Under the pieces are notes generated by a model. The model was not told where the DNA came from, made no database searches, and worked only from the letters and a program-made list of their open reading frames with translations. From Planctomycetota bacterium (GTDB taxonomy: Bacteria; Planctomycetota; UBA1135; UBA2386), in the NCBI GenBank assembly GCA_021776805.1, contig JAJFFD010000002.1, positions 1 to 51,815 of the forward strand: a stretch of DNA of 51,815 nucleotides, written 5' to 3'. The position numbers and the translations under genes are program-made. Numbering within the stretch: position 1 is the first letter of the stretch; every line of letters begins with the position of its first letter. Shown here piece after piece: positions 41,454 through 51,400 of this stretch.

Positions 41454-42266
41454 ATGACCATGATCGTAGCCTACTTCTGCATCGCTCTACTCGCAATGTC
41501 GAGCGAATTGCTGTGGCCGGCACGCAAGAAGGCTTTCTTTCGACGGGGCCTTATCACCGACGGTTTCTACGTGGTGATCAATATCGGACTGCGCATCGTT
41601 TTCACCAGCACGGTGGCAGTGGGATTTGTCCGCTTTGGCAGCGAATATGCGCCGGATTGGCTGCCAATCGCGGTGCTCCGGGACCAGCCGCTCTGGCTGC
41701 AGACCGTTGTAGTCCTGCTACTCCTGGACTTCTTCTTCTACTGGATGCACCGGGCCAAGCACCGCTGGAACTGGTGGTATCGCCTGCACGAGACTCACCA
41801 CAGTTCCCAGGACTTGGATTGGTTCTCGAGCGTCCGCTTTCATCCCCTGGAGAAGATTCTCGATCGTGCCATCTACCTCTTCCCCCTGACCTTCATCGGG
41901 GTCAGCGAGGAGGCTCTCCTGAACCTGGCCATCATTGATGCTGCGGTGGCCTCCTTCAGCCACGCCAACATCAAGCTGCGTCTTGGACCTCTCAAGTACC
42001 TGATCGTTGGGCCTGAGATGCATCGCTGGCACCACACGCCTACGGCGGACGGCCAGCTGAGCAACTTTGGCAACAATCTCTCCATCTTCGATTGGATCTT
42101 CGGCACGGCGAAGATTCGTGAAGAGTGGCCCGATGCCTTTGGCATCGGTGAAGCGTCCTTCCCCGAGGGCAACATCCTCAAGCAGTTCGTCTACGCCTTC
42201 AGGCCGTTCCCGGAAGAGGCTCCAGAAGCTCTCGCGGATCCGGCCCAGACTTCGTCCTCCGGCTGA
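41454..42266 (+). CDS. Sterol desaturase/fatty-acid hydroxylase-type membrane di-iron protein
   Basis: A 270-aa membrane protein with four or five hydrophobic segments and the three His boxes of the family: HRAKH, HETHH and HRWHH, which hold a di-iron centre. Members hydroxylate or desaturate lipids at the membrane. The substrate is not evident. It starts 83 bases from the divergent dehydrogenase gene and stands alone. An ATG at 41460 is also possible. Confidence 0.88.
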   Translation: MTMIVAYFCIALLAMSSELLWPARKKAFFRRGLITDGFYVVINIGLRIVFTSTVAVGFVRFGSEYAPDWLPIAVLRDQPLWLQTVVVLLLLDFFFYWMHRAKHRWNWWYRLHETHHSSQDLDWFSSVRFHPLEKILDRAIYLFPLTFIGVSEEALLNLAIIDAAVASFSHANIKLRLGPLKYLIVGPEMHRWHHTPTADGQLSNFGNNLSIFDWIFGTAKIREEWPDAFGIGEASFPEGNILKQFVYAFRPFPEEAPEALADPAQTSSSG

Positions 42267-42337
42267 GAGCTCTTGAATCAACCTCGGGTCAAGGTGTAGG
42301 GTTTGCTTCGCCCCCAAGCCTCACTAGGAGACCTCCG

Positions 42338-42691
42338 ATGATCAAGAAAATCGCCTTCGTCAGTCACCGATCCAAGGACATGGAAGCGGACAAACATTTC
42401 TGGGGCGACCTGCTCGGTCTCAAGCTGGCGAACGAATACCACGGCAAGTGGCTCGAGTTCGAGGCCCCGGACGGCAAGACTGTTGCCGTCGAATGCATGT
42501 CGCCGGAGGGTTCTGGGCCCACTCTCGCCCTGGAGACCGATGACATCGTCGCCGAGGTCGCCCGCTTGAAGAGTGAAGGCGTCAAGTTCATGGGCGATGT
42601 CCAGGACAACAAGGTCTGCAAAATGGCCTTCGCCTTCGACCCCAGCGGCAACATGGTGATGCTGCATGAGATTGCGCCGGATCGGGCCTAG
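42338..42691 (+). CDS. VOC (glyoxalase/bleomycin-resistance) superfamily protein
   Basis: A 117-aa single VOC domain. AGGAG at 42326-42330 gives a well-placed start. It shows the beta-alpha-beta-beta-beta repeats (KIAFVSHRSKDMEADKHFW; KMAFAFDPSGNMVMLHEI), with Glu in the final MLHEI as a metal ligand. The reaction of small VOC proteins cannot be told from sequence. There is no link to the megasynthase cluster. Confidence 0.85.
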   Translation: MIKKIAFVSHRSKDMEADKHFWGDLLGLKLANEYHGKWLEFEAPDGKTVAVECMSPEGSGPTLALETDDIVAEVARLKSEGVKFMGDVQDNKVCKMAFAFDPSGNMVMLHEIAPDRA

Positions 42692-42728
42692 CCTGCGGCA
42701 TCAGCGTCCGTTTGCCGAGCAATCCTCC

Positions 42729-43526
42729 CTACAGGTACTCGATCGCGCTCACCCAGGTCATGTCTGGATCGGCTTGGATCAACTCCTTCAGAGTCCCTAG
42801 ATGCCCCGCGCCGATGATGACCAGGACTCGTTCTCCCGGCTCGGTGATCTTGCTGAGGTTGGCGAAGATGTGGATGTTGCGCGCGTACCAGGCCGCGAGC
42901 AATTCGGCTCCCACGGGCTGGTCGCTGGAGCCAACCCGCGCGGTTCGCAAGTAGAAGGAGTGACCGGCAGCGATCCGTTCCGCTGAGTTCTCCCGTCGCA
43001 GGATTTCGGCGATGCTCAGAGTCTTTTGCCACTCGTTCGCTTCCTCTTCGATCTGCTTGATCGAATCCTGGAAGTACTTCACGAAGTCCGGATCGTGTTC
43101 CTGGGCATAGGCCATCACCTTGTCCATGGGGAAGTCTCCGCTGTGATCGATGGGGTAGAGCCGCTCATGATCGAAGAGATCGGCGAGGCGAAAGCCGAGC
43201 TGCTGCCGTTCGTTGCGCGTCAACTCGTGTTCGCCGCTTCTGAACCTCGTATAGCTGCGTTCGAACTGCTGGGCCCGGGAAGGGTTGGCTTCGATGGCGA
43301 TCTTGGTGGGCTCGAAGAGGGCGAGGGCATCGACGATCTCCTGAATCTCTGCCTGCTTCTCTTCCGAGAGCACATCGGCAACTTCGAACTTGGCCACATC
43401 GAGCCCAGGGTTGGCGAAGTGATAACTGCCTAGAACCATGACCTGGGCGGGTTGTTTGCCCTGGTACTCTTCCTGGGCAGAGTCCGCGGTGAGCAGGGCA
43501 GAGAGCAAAGTGAGGAGTCGGAGCAT
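42729..43526 (-). CDS. DUF5694-like secreted protein
   Basis: A 265-aa protein with a short signal peptide (MLRLLTLLSALLTADSAQ) and AGGACG before the start. The pattern QVMVLGSYHFANPGLD near the N-terminus and VLVIIGAGHLGTLKELI near the C-terminus fits DUF5694, a group distantly like TraB/ChaN proteins in which His and Glu around GSYHF and IEANPSR may bind a metal. Function is unknown. It is convergent with the VOC gene (37-base gap). Confidence 0.75.
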   Translation of the reverse strand: MLRLLTLLSALLTADSAQEEYQGKQPAQVMVLGSYHFANPGLDVAKFEVADVLSEEKQAEIQEIVDALALFEPTKIAIEANPSRAQQFERSYTRFRSGEHELTRNERQQLGFRLADLFDHERLYPIDHSGDFPMDKVMAYAQEHDPDFVKYFQDSIKQIEEEANEWQKTLSIAEILRRENSAERIAAGHSFYLRTARVGSSDQPVGAELLAAWYARNIHIFANLSKITEPGERVLVIIGAGHLGTLKELIQADPDMTWVSAIEYL

Positions 43527-43665
43527 GGGGTCGTCCTATGGCAAAATTGGGCGCCCTTCTCGTGGGATCATGCGAAGGATTTGCGGAATTGTTGGCTGAT
43601 TTTGCCAGAGGACGGCTGGGGCGTGGGTTCTGGCTCAGGCGCTTTTCCTCGGCTAGCTGCTGCCG

Positions 43666-43674
43666 TGCTAGGAT
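43666..43674 (+). promoter_or_regulatory. Extended -10 TGCTAGGAT
   Basis: TG-C-TAGGAT ends seven bases before the ATG at 43682, so transcription would start at or just before the first codon. A similar TGCTACCAT stands before the sigma-factor fusion gene (48398-48406). No -35 was recognised. Confidence 0.3.
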
Positions 43675-43681
43675 CTGCCTC

Positions 43682-45340
43682 ATGGAGAAGGCACGGGTAT
43701 CGATCATCGGATTCGTTCTCGCACTCTTGGCCGGCTTGCTGCTCGGCATGCTCATGCAGCCGCTCTTCTTTGCGCCGGCAGATGGATCCCTCGACTTGCC
43801 ACCCCTCGAATCAGGGGAGATTGAAGCGCCTACCGGCGAGCCAGTGGCTTCGCAGGACTTGGTTCCCGACTCAGTCCACGAACTCCTCTCGGAGGCTGCG
43901 TTGGAGCGGAGGGAAGTTATGGGTACCCGCAAGGTCGATCCAGACTTGGGCATCTTGCTCTACGGCACGTTGCGGGATGGGGAGGGCAAGCTTGTCGAGC
44001 TTGCGTACCTGGGATTGAGCTCAGTTGAGATGTCAGGGTCGGGGATCTCGGCGCAAGTCAAGAAGGGTGCCTACTCCGTACATGGGTTACAGCCTGGAAG
44101 CTGGAAAGTCCGGATACGTGGGGAAGGTCTAACGACCACTGAGACTGTTCTCGAGATTCCCGAGGAACCGTTGGTTCGCAGAGACCTTTCGGCCACGAGG
44201 GCCTATCTACTGACTGTGCGAGTACGGACCCCGGAGGGGCAGGCATTCACCACTGCACTGGTCGAGGCCCAGAAGGCTTCCTTCTCCCACCGTGCATTGA
44301 GCGCAGTTGCCACGCGGAAGCCTCTGGAATCTGCGCCCATGACGGATCTTCGGGCCTTGGACCGTTTCGGGGTTGGGCGATGGCAGGGAGTTTCGTTTTC
44401 CCGTCGCAGGAAGGACATTTCGGATGATCCAGATGTAATCGGGTTGATCGAGATTGGCACTGCGCCGCCGGTCTATGTGTCGCTGATGCAGAAGCATCAC
44501 GTGCTGGCAAGCAAGCTGATTACGCCGGGAGAATCAGAGGTGACCTTCGAACTTGCCATCGATGAACTCCTTGCAAAGCTGGCGAATGTTCGATTGCGGG
44601 TAGTTGAGCAGGCCACAGGGCAGCCGATTGCCAATGCGCGCGTCTCCATCTCGGACCGGCAGAGCGGTGGGGGTGGGCAACCAAGCGATGAGTCTGGCAC
44701 GGTCGTTATTCCAAATCAGGCCACCGGGCTCATGGAATTGGACATTTGGGGCCAAGGCTATGAGTACTATCACACCAAGCTGCGTCTCATGCCCGGTGAA
44801 GTTGACCTGGGCAACATCGAGCTTTGGCCTTCGCATACCGTGCAAGGAGTCGTCGTCGATGCGAATGGACAGCCGCGTGAAGCGAATATCACCTGTTCCA
44901 ACCTGGATCGCAGGACCTTCCCTCAGCCCCTGGTCACGGGTCGCGCCTATTCATCGAATAGCAAGGGCGTCTTCAAGCTGGAAGGTCTGGGTGGTGGCGC
45001 CTATCTGATTCAGGCGCGAGTTCGGGGGGAGGCAGTAGCGACCAGCATCGTCCATCCAGAACTACTCGGCGAAACAGAGCTCAGGCTCGAGTTACAAGTG
45101 ACTCAAAATGTCTATTTGGACAACTCCCAGACAGCGACCTCTCGCATCTTGATGGCTCTGATTAGGGATTCGGAGGGCCGCCTTGTCTACGGCAACTACC
45201 TGCGCAGCCCGGCGAGGTTCAAGGCGGAACTGTCAGCGGGGGAGTATGTCTTCGAGATCTTCGAGGGTCTGCATAGCATTCAAAGCGGGAGCTTGACCCT
45301 GAGCCCCGGGAGCCCTGCCGAGATCGTTATCGCCGGCTAG
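43682..45340 (+). CDS. Membrane-anchored carboxypeptidase-regulatory-domain protein
   Basis: A protein of 552 aa from the ATG at 43682, with one N-terminal membrane helix (IIGFVLALLAGLLLGMLM) and the rest outside. It is a string of beta-sandwich domains of the carboxypeptidase-regulatory kind: LLTVRVRTPEGQAFTTALV, RLRVVEQATGQPIANARV and VQGVVVDANGQPREANI, each with a D/E-x-G-x-P turn. It has no enzyme motif. The closest thing in the window is the extracytoplasmic part of the sigma-factor fusion at 48445-51714, which has the same repeat type. They may be relatives. Confidence 0.75.
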   Translation: MEKARVSIIGFVLALLAGLLLGMLMQPLFFAPADGSLDLPPLESGEIEAPTGEPVASQDLVPDSVHELLSEAALERREVMGTRKVDPDLGILLYGTLRDGEGKLVELAYLGLSSVEMSGSGISAQVKKGAYSVHGLQPGSWKVRIRGEGLTTTETVLEIPEEPLVRRDLSATRAYLLTVRVRTPEGQAFTTALVEAQKASFSHRALSAVATRKPLESAPMTDLRALDRFGVGRWQGVSFSRRRKDISDDPDVIGLIEIGTAPPVYVSLMQKHHVLASKLITPGESEVTFELAIDELLAKLANVRLRVVEQATGQPIANARVSISDRQSGGGGQPSDESGTVVIPNQATGLMELDIWGQGYEYYHTKLRLMPGEVDLGNIELWPSHTVQGVVVDANGQPREANITCSNLDRRTFPQPLVTGRAYSSNSKGVFKLEGLGGGAYLIQARVRGEAVATSIVHPELLGETELRLELQVTQNVYLDNSQTATSRILMALIRDSEGRLVYGNYLRSPARFKAELSAGEYVFEIFEGLHSIQSGSLTLSPGSPAEIVIAG

Positions 45341-45411
45341 TAGCTGGTGTTTCGTTCCCCCTGCCAAGATTTCCTGAGCAGGAATCCGAGTCTCCCACGT
45401 GAAGTCGATCC

Positions 45412-46587
45412 ATGACTTCACCCGAAGCCTCCACCACGAGATCCGCCGCCGTCGACATCCTTCGCGGCCTGGCCTTGATCCTCATGGCCCTCGACCATGC
45501 CCGGGTCTACTCCGGCATCTCAGCCGCCGGCAGCACAGCGGACGTCTTCTTCACCCGCTGGGTCACACACTTTTGTGCACCTACCTTCCTCTTTCTCTCC
45601 GGTGTCTCGCTCTTTCTCTCGAGCCGAGCCGCCCGGCCCAGTGCAGCGCTCTCCAAACTCTTGGTGATCCGCGGCCTCTGGCTCATCTTCCTTGAGCTCA
45701 GCATCATCCGCCTCGCCTGGACCTTCAACTTCGACCACGATGAGAACCTCCTCGGCGGAGTCATCTGGGCCATCGGCTGGTGCATGATCCTCATGGCCGG
45801 GATTGTCCATCTGCCCAGATGGGGGATCCTGCTCTTCGGTCTCCTCGTGATGGCGGGGCACAATGTGATTGGCACGCTCTACCTGACCGAGAGTCCCTGG
45901 CAGGCCGAGTACCCCTGGCTCTTCCGTGTCCTCTATGCCGGTGGCTGGATCGAGTTGAGCGAGGAGCTCGAACTGGACATCCTGTATTCCATCGTGCCTT
46001 GGGTCGGCGTCATGGCCACGGGCTATGCCTTTGCGCCCATATTCTCGCTAGCGGCGCGGCAACGGGATCGCCTCTGCTACGGCATCGCTGCTGGCATGAT
46101 CCTGCTGTTCGTCGCCCTGCGGCTGAGCGCTGCCTACGGCGATCCGAGCGTATGGCCCGAGGACTACCCGGGATTGGCGACATGGCTGTCCTTTCTTGCG
46201 CCGCAGAAGTATCCGGCTTCCCTGCAGTTCTTGTTGATGACCCTGGGGCCTGCGATCGTCTTGATTCCGCTCTTGGAGAAGTCGCGGGGGAGGATCACCG
46301 CGGCACTTGCCACGATTGGGCGGGTGCCCATGTTCTTCTACCTGCTGCATATTCCTCTGATTCACCTGCTTGCCCTGCTCATCGCCCTGGTCCGCAGTCC
46401 CGAGTCGGTGGATTGGCTCTTCGATGACCATCCTCTGCTCCGCGGCCCGGTGCCGGAGGGCTATGTCTATGGCATTGGTCTTCTGTACCTGCTTTGGGCA
46501 GCTGCATGCGCCCTGCTCTACATGCCATGCGCCTGGTATGCGCGGATTCGGCCGCGGCTGCCCAAGGCTTGGCGGAATCTGATCTAG
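45412..46587 (+). CDS. DUF1624/HGSNAT-like membrane acyltransferase
   Basis: A 391-aa multi-pass membrane protein with about ten helices. The N-terminus AAVDILRGLALILMALDHARVY with the conserved Asp-His, and HFCAPTFLFLSGVSLFL, are the DUF1624 signature shared with lysosomal heparan-alpha-glucosaminide N-acetyltransferase. A late RVPMFFYLLHIPLIH segment also fits. It probably moves acyl groups across the membrane to a periplasmic sugar. The substrate is unknown. Confidence 0.85.
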   Translation: MTSPEASTTRSAAVDILRGLALILMALDHARVYSGISAAGSTADVFFTRWVTHFCAPTFLFLSGVSLFLSSRAARPSAALSKLLVIRGLWLIFLELSIIRLAWTFNFDHDENLLGGVIWAIGWCMILMAGIVHLPRWGILLFGLLVMAGHNVIGTLYLTESPWQAEYPWLFRVLYAGGWIELSEELELDILYSIVPWVGVMATGYAFAPIFSLAARQRDRLCYGIAAGMILLFVALRLSAAYGDPSVWPEDYPGLATWLSFLAPQKYPASLQFLLMTLGPAIVLIPLLEKSRGRITAALATIGRVPMFFYLLHIPLIHLLALLIALVRSPESVDWLFDDHPLLRGPVPEGYVYGIGLLYLLWAAACALLYMPCAWYARIRPRLPKAWRNLI

Positions 46588-46680
46588 AGGGGGGGAATCG
46601 AGTCGTCGTGAAAGACAGCTGGCTGCTTAGCATTGGCTTGTGAGGAGCCTCGCATCGGAAGGCCCAGATCCTCTTCCAGC

Positions 46681-48348
46681 ATGTCCGCATCCAGCTTGCT
46701 TCGCGAACTACAGGGGCTCAAGTACGAGCTCAGTCCGACAGCGATAAAGCGTAAGGTCGCAATCCTCGGCGAACTCGCGGAGCTAAATCTGGCCAGCGCG
46801 GAAGCGGTCTATGAGCTGCACGAATGTCTCTGCTACTTGCGTGCCTACCCTCCAGATGCCAGAACTCACAAGCTGGTCGGCAACATGTTGCATGCTTTCG
46901 AGAAGCGCTCTGATCTGCGTCGCTTCTCGAACTCCCTGGCGGACAGTGGCATCGCCGGCACGAAGATCTTCTTCCGCTTCTTCTGGCTGACAGCCATTTG
47001 GTTGGCGCAGCGCGGCTGCTCCTCGCAGTTGACCATCGACTGGCAGGACTTTGTGAAACAGGATCAGCTGCCGGAACTCCTGCATCTCCTGCTGCCCTTC
47101 AGTGAGACACCTGCCCTCGATTGTTTTGCCCTGTCGCCCAAGGATTGGCTGCAGAAACTGAAGGGGCCGGAGGAGACGGACGCTGGCTTTCTGATCGATC
47201 GCTTCGAATCCCTCACGCTCTCCGTTCCCATGCGGGAGAAGCTCTATGAGGATCTGGACATCCCCATGCAGCTCGACCCTGGTCCCAGGACCCCGGCGCG
47301 CGGCCGTGACGAGATCCCGCAGCGACGAATCGTCTACCAAACCGAGCCGCCAAGCAAAAAGCGTCCTGATCTGAAGCGAGCCATGAAGTCGGCAGCCTTC
47401 ACGGTCAAGCGGCTGTCCCCGGCGGCCACGCGACGACTCATCGACCTGGCGGACAGCTGCATGGTCTCGCGTCATCGAGACTTGCTCATCTTCCTGTACG
47501 CGGATCCGCGTGATGGCCGTTTGATCGATTTTGGCGACGGACTGCAGTTCCTTTGTGTGGGTGCGGTGCCCGAGCGTCGATTGATGTTGGAGTCGGTCTA
47601 CGGCTTTCTGACTCTGATGAATGGCTATCCCATCGGCTACGTGCTCTGCAGCGCAGCTTTTAACTCAGCCGAGGTTGCCTACAATGTCTTCGAGACCTTT
47701 CGCGGTCGCGGGGCAGCGGACACTTACGCACGCATTCTGGCGATGGTCAGCAGCCTCTTTGCTGTGGATACCTTCGCCCTCGATCCCTACCAGCTGGGCC
47801 ACAACAATGCGGAGGGACAGGATTCCGGGGCCTGGTGGTTCTACTACAAACTGGGCTTCAGGCCGCGGGACCCATACGTGAAGGGACTGGTCCGTGAAGA
47901 GTTGGCGGCCATGAAGCAAAACCCCAAGCACCGTAGCTCGGCCGCCAGGTTGAACGAAATGGCCAGCGAGTACATGTTTCTGCACCTGGGAAAGCCACGC
48001 AGGGACGTTCTTGGCGAGCTCCCCCTGGGCGAGATTGGCCTGCGCATCAGCGAGTACCTGGCCCAGCGCTTTGGCAGCGAGCGCGAGCGAGGAATCCAAG
48101 TGCTCGCCAAGGAGCTGAGAGTCACCTTGGGTCTGCGCAAGCCACTTCGTGCCGGGGAGAAGCTTGCCTGGGAGCGCTGGGCGCCCCTGGCTCTGGCCTT
48201 GCCGGGACTCGGGACCTGGACGGATGCGGAGAAGCAGGCCCTCGTGAAGGTCATTCTGGCCAAGGGCGGGCGCTCCGAATCGGAGTACGTTCTCCTTCTA
48301 GATCGTCACCAGAAGCTGCGGCGAGCCCTCCTCCGCCTGGTTGACTAG
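46681..48348 (+). CDS. Hypothetical protein with a GNAT-like segment
   Basis: A protein of 555 aa from the ATG at 46681. Upstream in-frame starts are non-ATG and give a Ser/Arg-rich tail. It is helical and cytoplasmic, with no signal or membrane segment. Residues about 310-400 resemble the acetyl-CoA-binding part of GNAT enzymes (NGYPIGYVLCSAAFNSAEVAYNVF; FRGRGAADTYARIL; AWWFYYKLGFRPRD). The flanking regions are unfamiliar. I cannot name a function. Acetyltransferase activity is a guess from this one stretch. Confidence 0.6.
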   Translation: MSASSLLRELQGLKYELSPTAIKRKVAILGELAELNLASAEAVYELHECLCYLRAYPPDARTHKLVGNMLHAFEKRSDLRRFSNSLADSGIAGTKIFFRFFWLTAIWLAQRGCSSQLTIDWQDFVKQDQLPELLHLLLPFSETPALDCFALSPKDWLQKLKGPEETDAGFLIDRFESLTLSVPMREKLYEDLDIPMQLDPGPRTPARGRDEIPQRRIVYQTEPPSKKRPDLKRAMKSAAFTVKRLSPAATRRLIDLADSCMVSRHRDLLIFLYADPRDGRLIDFGDGLQFLCVGAVPERRLMLESVYGFLTLMNGYPIGYVLCSAAFNSAEVAYNVFETFRGRGAADTYARILAMVSSLFAVDTFALDPYQLGHNNAEGQDSGAWWFYYKLGFRPRDPYVKGLVREELAAMKQNPKHRSSAARLNEMASEYMFLHLGKPRRDVLGELPLGEIGLRISEYLAQRFGSERERGIQVLAKELRVTLGLRKPLRAGEKLAWERWAPLALALPGLGTWTDAEKQALVKVILAKGGRSESEYVLLLDRHQKLRRALLRLVD

Positions 48349-48397
48349 CTTTCGACGAGCGCTCGAGGGGGGGAGCTGGGGAAGCATTTTCTCGCTT

Positions 48398-48406
48398 TGC
48401 TACCAT
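48398..48406 (+). promoter_or_regulatory. Extended -10 TGCTACCAT
   Basis: TG-C-TACCAT lies 38 bases before the ATG of the sigma-factor fusion and resembles the element before 43682. It is immediately followed by the first arm of an inverted repeat (48409-48415). No -35 was recognised. Confidence 0.3.
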
Positions 48407-48408
48407 CA

Positions 48409-48441
48409 CTTCAGGCCTGCTCTGCATGAAGGCTCCTGAAG
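48409..48441. repeat. Inverted repeat in the leader of the sigma-factor gene
   Basis: CTTCAGG (48409-48415) and CCTGAAG (48435-48441) are perfect inverted copies 19 bases apart. The second arm ends three bases before the ATG and covers the place of the ribosome site, so a hairpin could hide it. Alternatively it is an operator overlapping the start of transcription. Confidence 0.35.
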
Positions 48442-48444
48442 ACG

Positions 48445-51400
48445 ATGAGCTACTCAGTTCAGAACCCGACCGCCGAAGCCCTGCTCGCGCATGCGGACTG
48501 GGCCCATAGCCTGGCTCGTCAATTGGTCCAGGACGTGGCGGCGGCGGATGATGTGGTGCAGGAAGCCTGGCTGGCGGCGCTGCGATCTCCCCCCGATATC
48601 GGGGGGCCCATGCGTCCATGGCTGGCGACGGTTCTGAGGAACGCCGCCGGACAGTTGCGGCGCCGATCTGCCAGTCGATCGCGGCGGGAGAAGGCGGCGG
48701 CGAGGCCGGAGGCTCTACCTTCTGCAGCCGAGTTGGTTGAGAAGGCCGAGTCACAGCGTGGACTCGTGGACAAGGTGCTGGCCTTACCGGCTCCCTATCG
48801 GGAAACCATCCTCCTGCGCTACTTCGAGAACGCGAGCGCTGCGGACATTGCCCGCCGGCTGGATGTGCCGGCGGCGACCGTGCGCTGGCGCCTGCAGAAG
48901 GGTCTTGCACTCTTGCGCGAACTTCTCGATGCGGAACGGGATGGCGACCAGCGGGCATGGGCCATGGCCTTGTTGCCGCTGGCGCGTGCGCCCTGGGCGG
49001 GACTGACTGGCTCTTCGTTGAAAACCCTGGGGGCCGGTTCGGCCCTGGCTATCACCGGAGTGTTGATCGTGAAGAAGATCATTTTGCCTGTTGCAGTCGC
49101 TGTTCTATTGGGTCTTGGGGTTTGGGCGGTTGCGCCTATGTTCGATGATGCTGCCTCAGGAAACATTGATGTTGGCTCGGAGCCGTTTGCAGGAACTCCG
49201 ATCGCTCTCGGAACCGGTCAGGAGGATTTGTCCGCAGACGAGCCAGTTGCCAGAGACCGGGTCGAAAGCCAAGCGGTGGCAAAGCCTCGAGTGATGACGG
49301 TTGCAGTCGTCGGTCGTTGCGTGGATGAGAACGGCCTGCCACTTGCTGGAAGTGAACTCAAGATCCGTGGGGTTGCGCGCAATTCTGATGAGGCCAGGGG
49401 GAAGCTCGGGCTAGGACTGGTTGCCTCAGCGACCAGCGCAAAGGACGGGAGCTTTGAGCTTCGTCTAGAACTTGCCGCAAACACCTATTATTCGCTCAGA
49501 GCTTCGCTTGCCGGAATGCTGCAGACGCGCGGGCCTCTGAACGATTTCAGGGAGTCGCGAGACCCCGAGTTGGAAAATGTCGATCTTGGAGACATCGTCA
49601 TGCGCAGGGGTGCTCGGATGCGGGCCAAGGTCGTGGATCAGAATGGGAGTCCGGTCTCCGGAGTCTCGGTCATCGCCCTTGTAGGGGTGCCCAGCTTCGA
49701 CGGCGGGAGTCCCGCCACGGAGTATGCCGGGCGCAGCAAGCCGGACGGTTCCCTGGTCTTTGGCGGTGATCCACTCCTGATGACCGGTTCCTGGGAAATG
49801 CGAACTGGCGCCAGTCGAGAAATCATCGCGCCACGGCGGCTGGTCGTGCCTTCGGATTCATCCGAATTCGCGGTACAGCTCGTTGTGCGGGATCGAGATC
49901 GAACGGATTCGATTTCTGGGCGAGTCCTCGCAGAATCTGGAGTGCCCCAGTCCGGAGTTCGGGTCTCAGCCCTTCACGATGATCGCCGTCTCATTCGCAG
50001 CATCCAGTCTGCGAATGACGGGAGCTTTCGGATCTACGGGAAGTCCGATGCGAAGGAGCCAGTAATCATTCAGGTCGAGGGGACGGGGGGACTACTCGCC
50101 GCCTACAGTGAGCAGGTGAACTGGGGAACCTCGGATCTCGAGTTAGTGATGCGGCAGGCGACAGGGCTCGATCTGACTGTGGTCGATGAATCTGGAATCG
50201 CGGTCGAGGACTTCGGTGTGGCTGTTGCCTGGTCCGGGGATCCGTACAAGCAGGCGATCAATCAGGTTGAGCACGAAGGAAAGCAGCCAGAAGGATTTCT
50301 GCGAGTCGATGGGGTTGGGCGAGGAGGGACGATCGCAGTCCTCGTGTGGCCTACAGAGGACGACTTTGCCTTGCACATGCCGGTGAATGTCGCTCTCCCC
50401 GAGAACAGTCGTGCCAGGGCGACGGTGACCTTGCCTAGGAAACGGCCCTACTCCTTCCGCGTCGTCGATGAAGCGGGCGAGCCGGTGCTTGGATCCAAGG
50501 TGGAATTGGTGCAGTGCGACGAGTCTCCTTTGTCGGCGACGACCGAGGTGTATCCCCTGGAGTCGGTGCTTTGGAATTTGAACTTTTGGAATGTGAACCC
50601 AGAACGCAAGGACTGGGTGCTTGCCTTCTTGCTGGACAGCGGAGAAACAGACAGCGAGGGTCGAATTCTCTTGCGGGGGCCGCGGCGTGACCGCATCGGT
50701 CTCCGCGTCACGGCCGAGGACCACCCGCCCCTGATCCTGTATCCGGTGACCCTGACGGATGGGGAGCAAGAGTTGACGGTCAGCGAGGTCGCTGCTCTGA
50801 GAGGCATGGTCCAACCTGGAGACTTGGAGCAGCGTTTCCGTCCAGATGCCAGCAAGATGCTACCTCCCGATCGGCGGCCGGGACTGATGCTGCGCCGAGT
50901 CGGAGAGGGTAAGACGACGATCATGACCTCACAGGGCAAAGTGATCGCGATCGCCGATGACGGCAGCTTCTCTGTAGAAAGTTTGAAGGCAGAACGCGTC
51001 GAGGTTGTCTTGTACTGGTGGCGACAGATTGCCGAGAACAGTTGGCAGGCGGAGCTGATGATGCCTCCGCTGGCGGTGGTGGATCTCATCGCGGGGCAGG
51101 TGCATGAACTGGAACTTGACCTTAGTGCACATCTACCGGGCAGGCTGACAGGAACAGTCATCAGGAACGGACAGCCTGCAGGTCATGCGGGAGTCCGTCT
51201 CACAAGTCGCATGATTTCCCCGCGTGGTTTCGAGTCCTTTCAGGAGATCGCTGGAATCGAAACGGACGCGGAAGGGAAGTTCTCCGTCGGCGCCTTGCAG
51301 GTAGGCGGCTATGCCCTGAGCCTGCAGGTCTTCGATAAGGACCACAGCGAAACCTGGTTGTCCGCACCCGACTGGGTGCAGGTCTCTACGGGCCAGGAAA

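Noticed and set aside
40543..41457. 304-codon open frame on the plus strand across the dehydrogenase gene
   Set aside because: It is antisense to a clear Gfo/Idh/MocA enzyme, and its translation shows no fold or motif.
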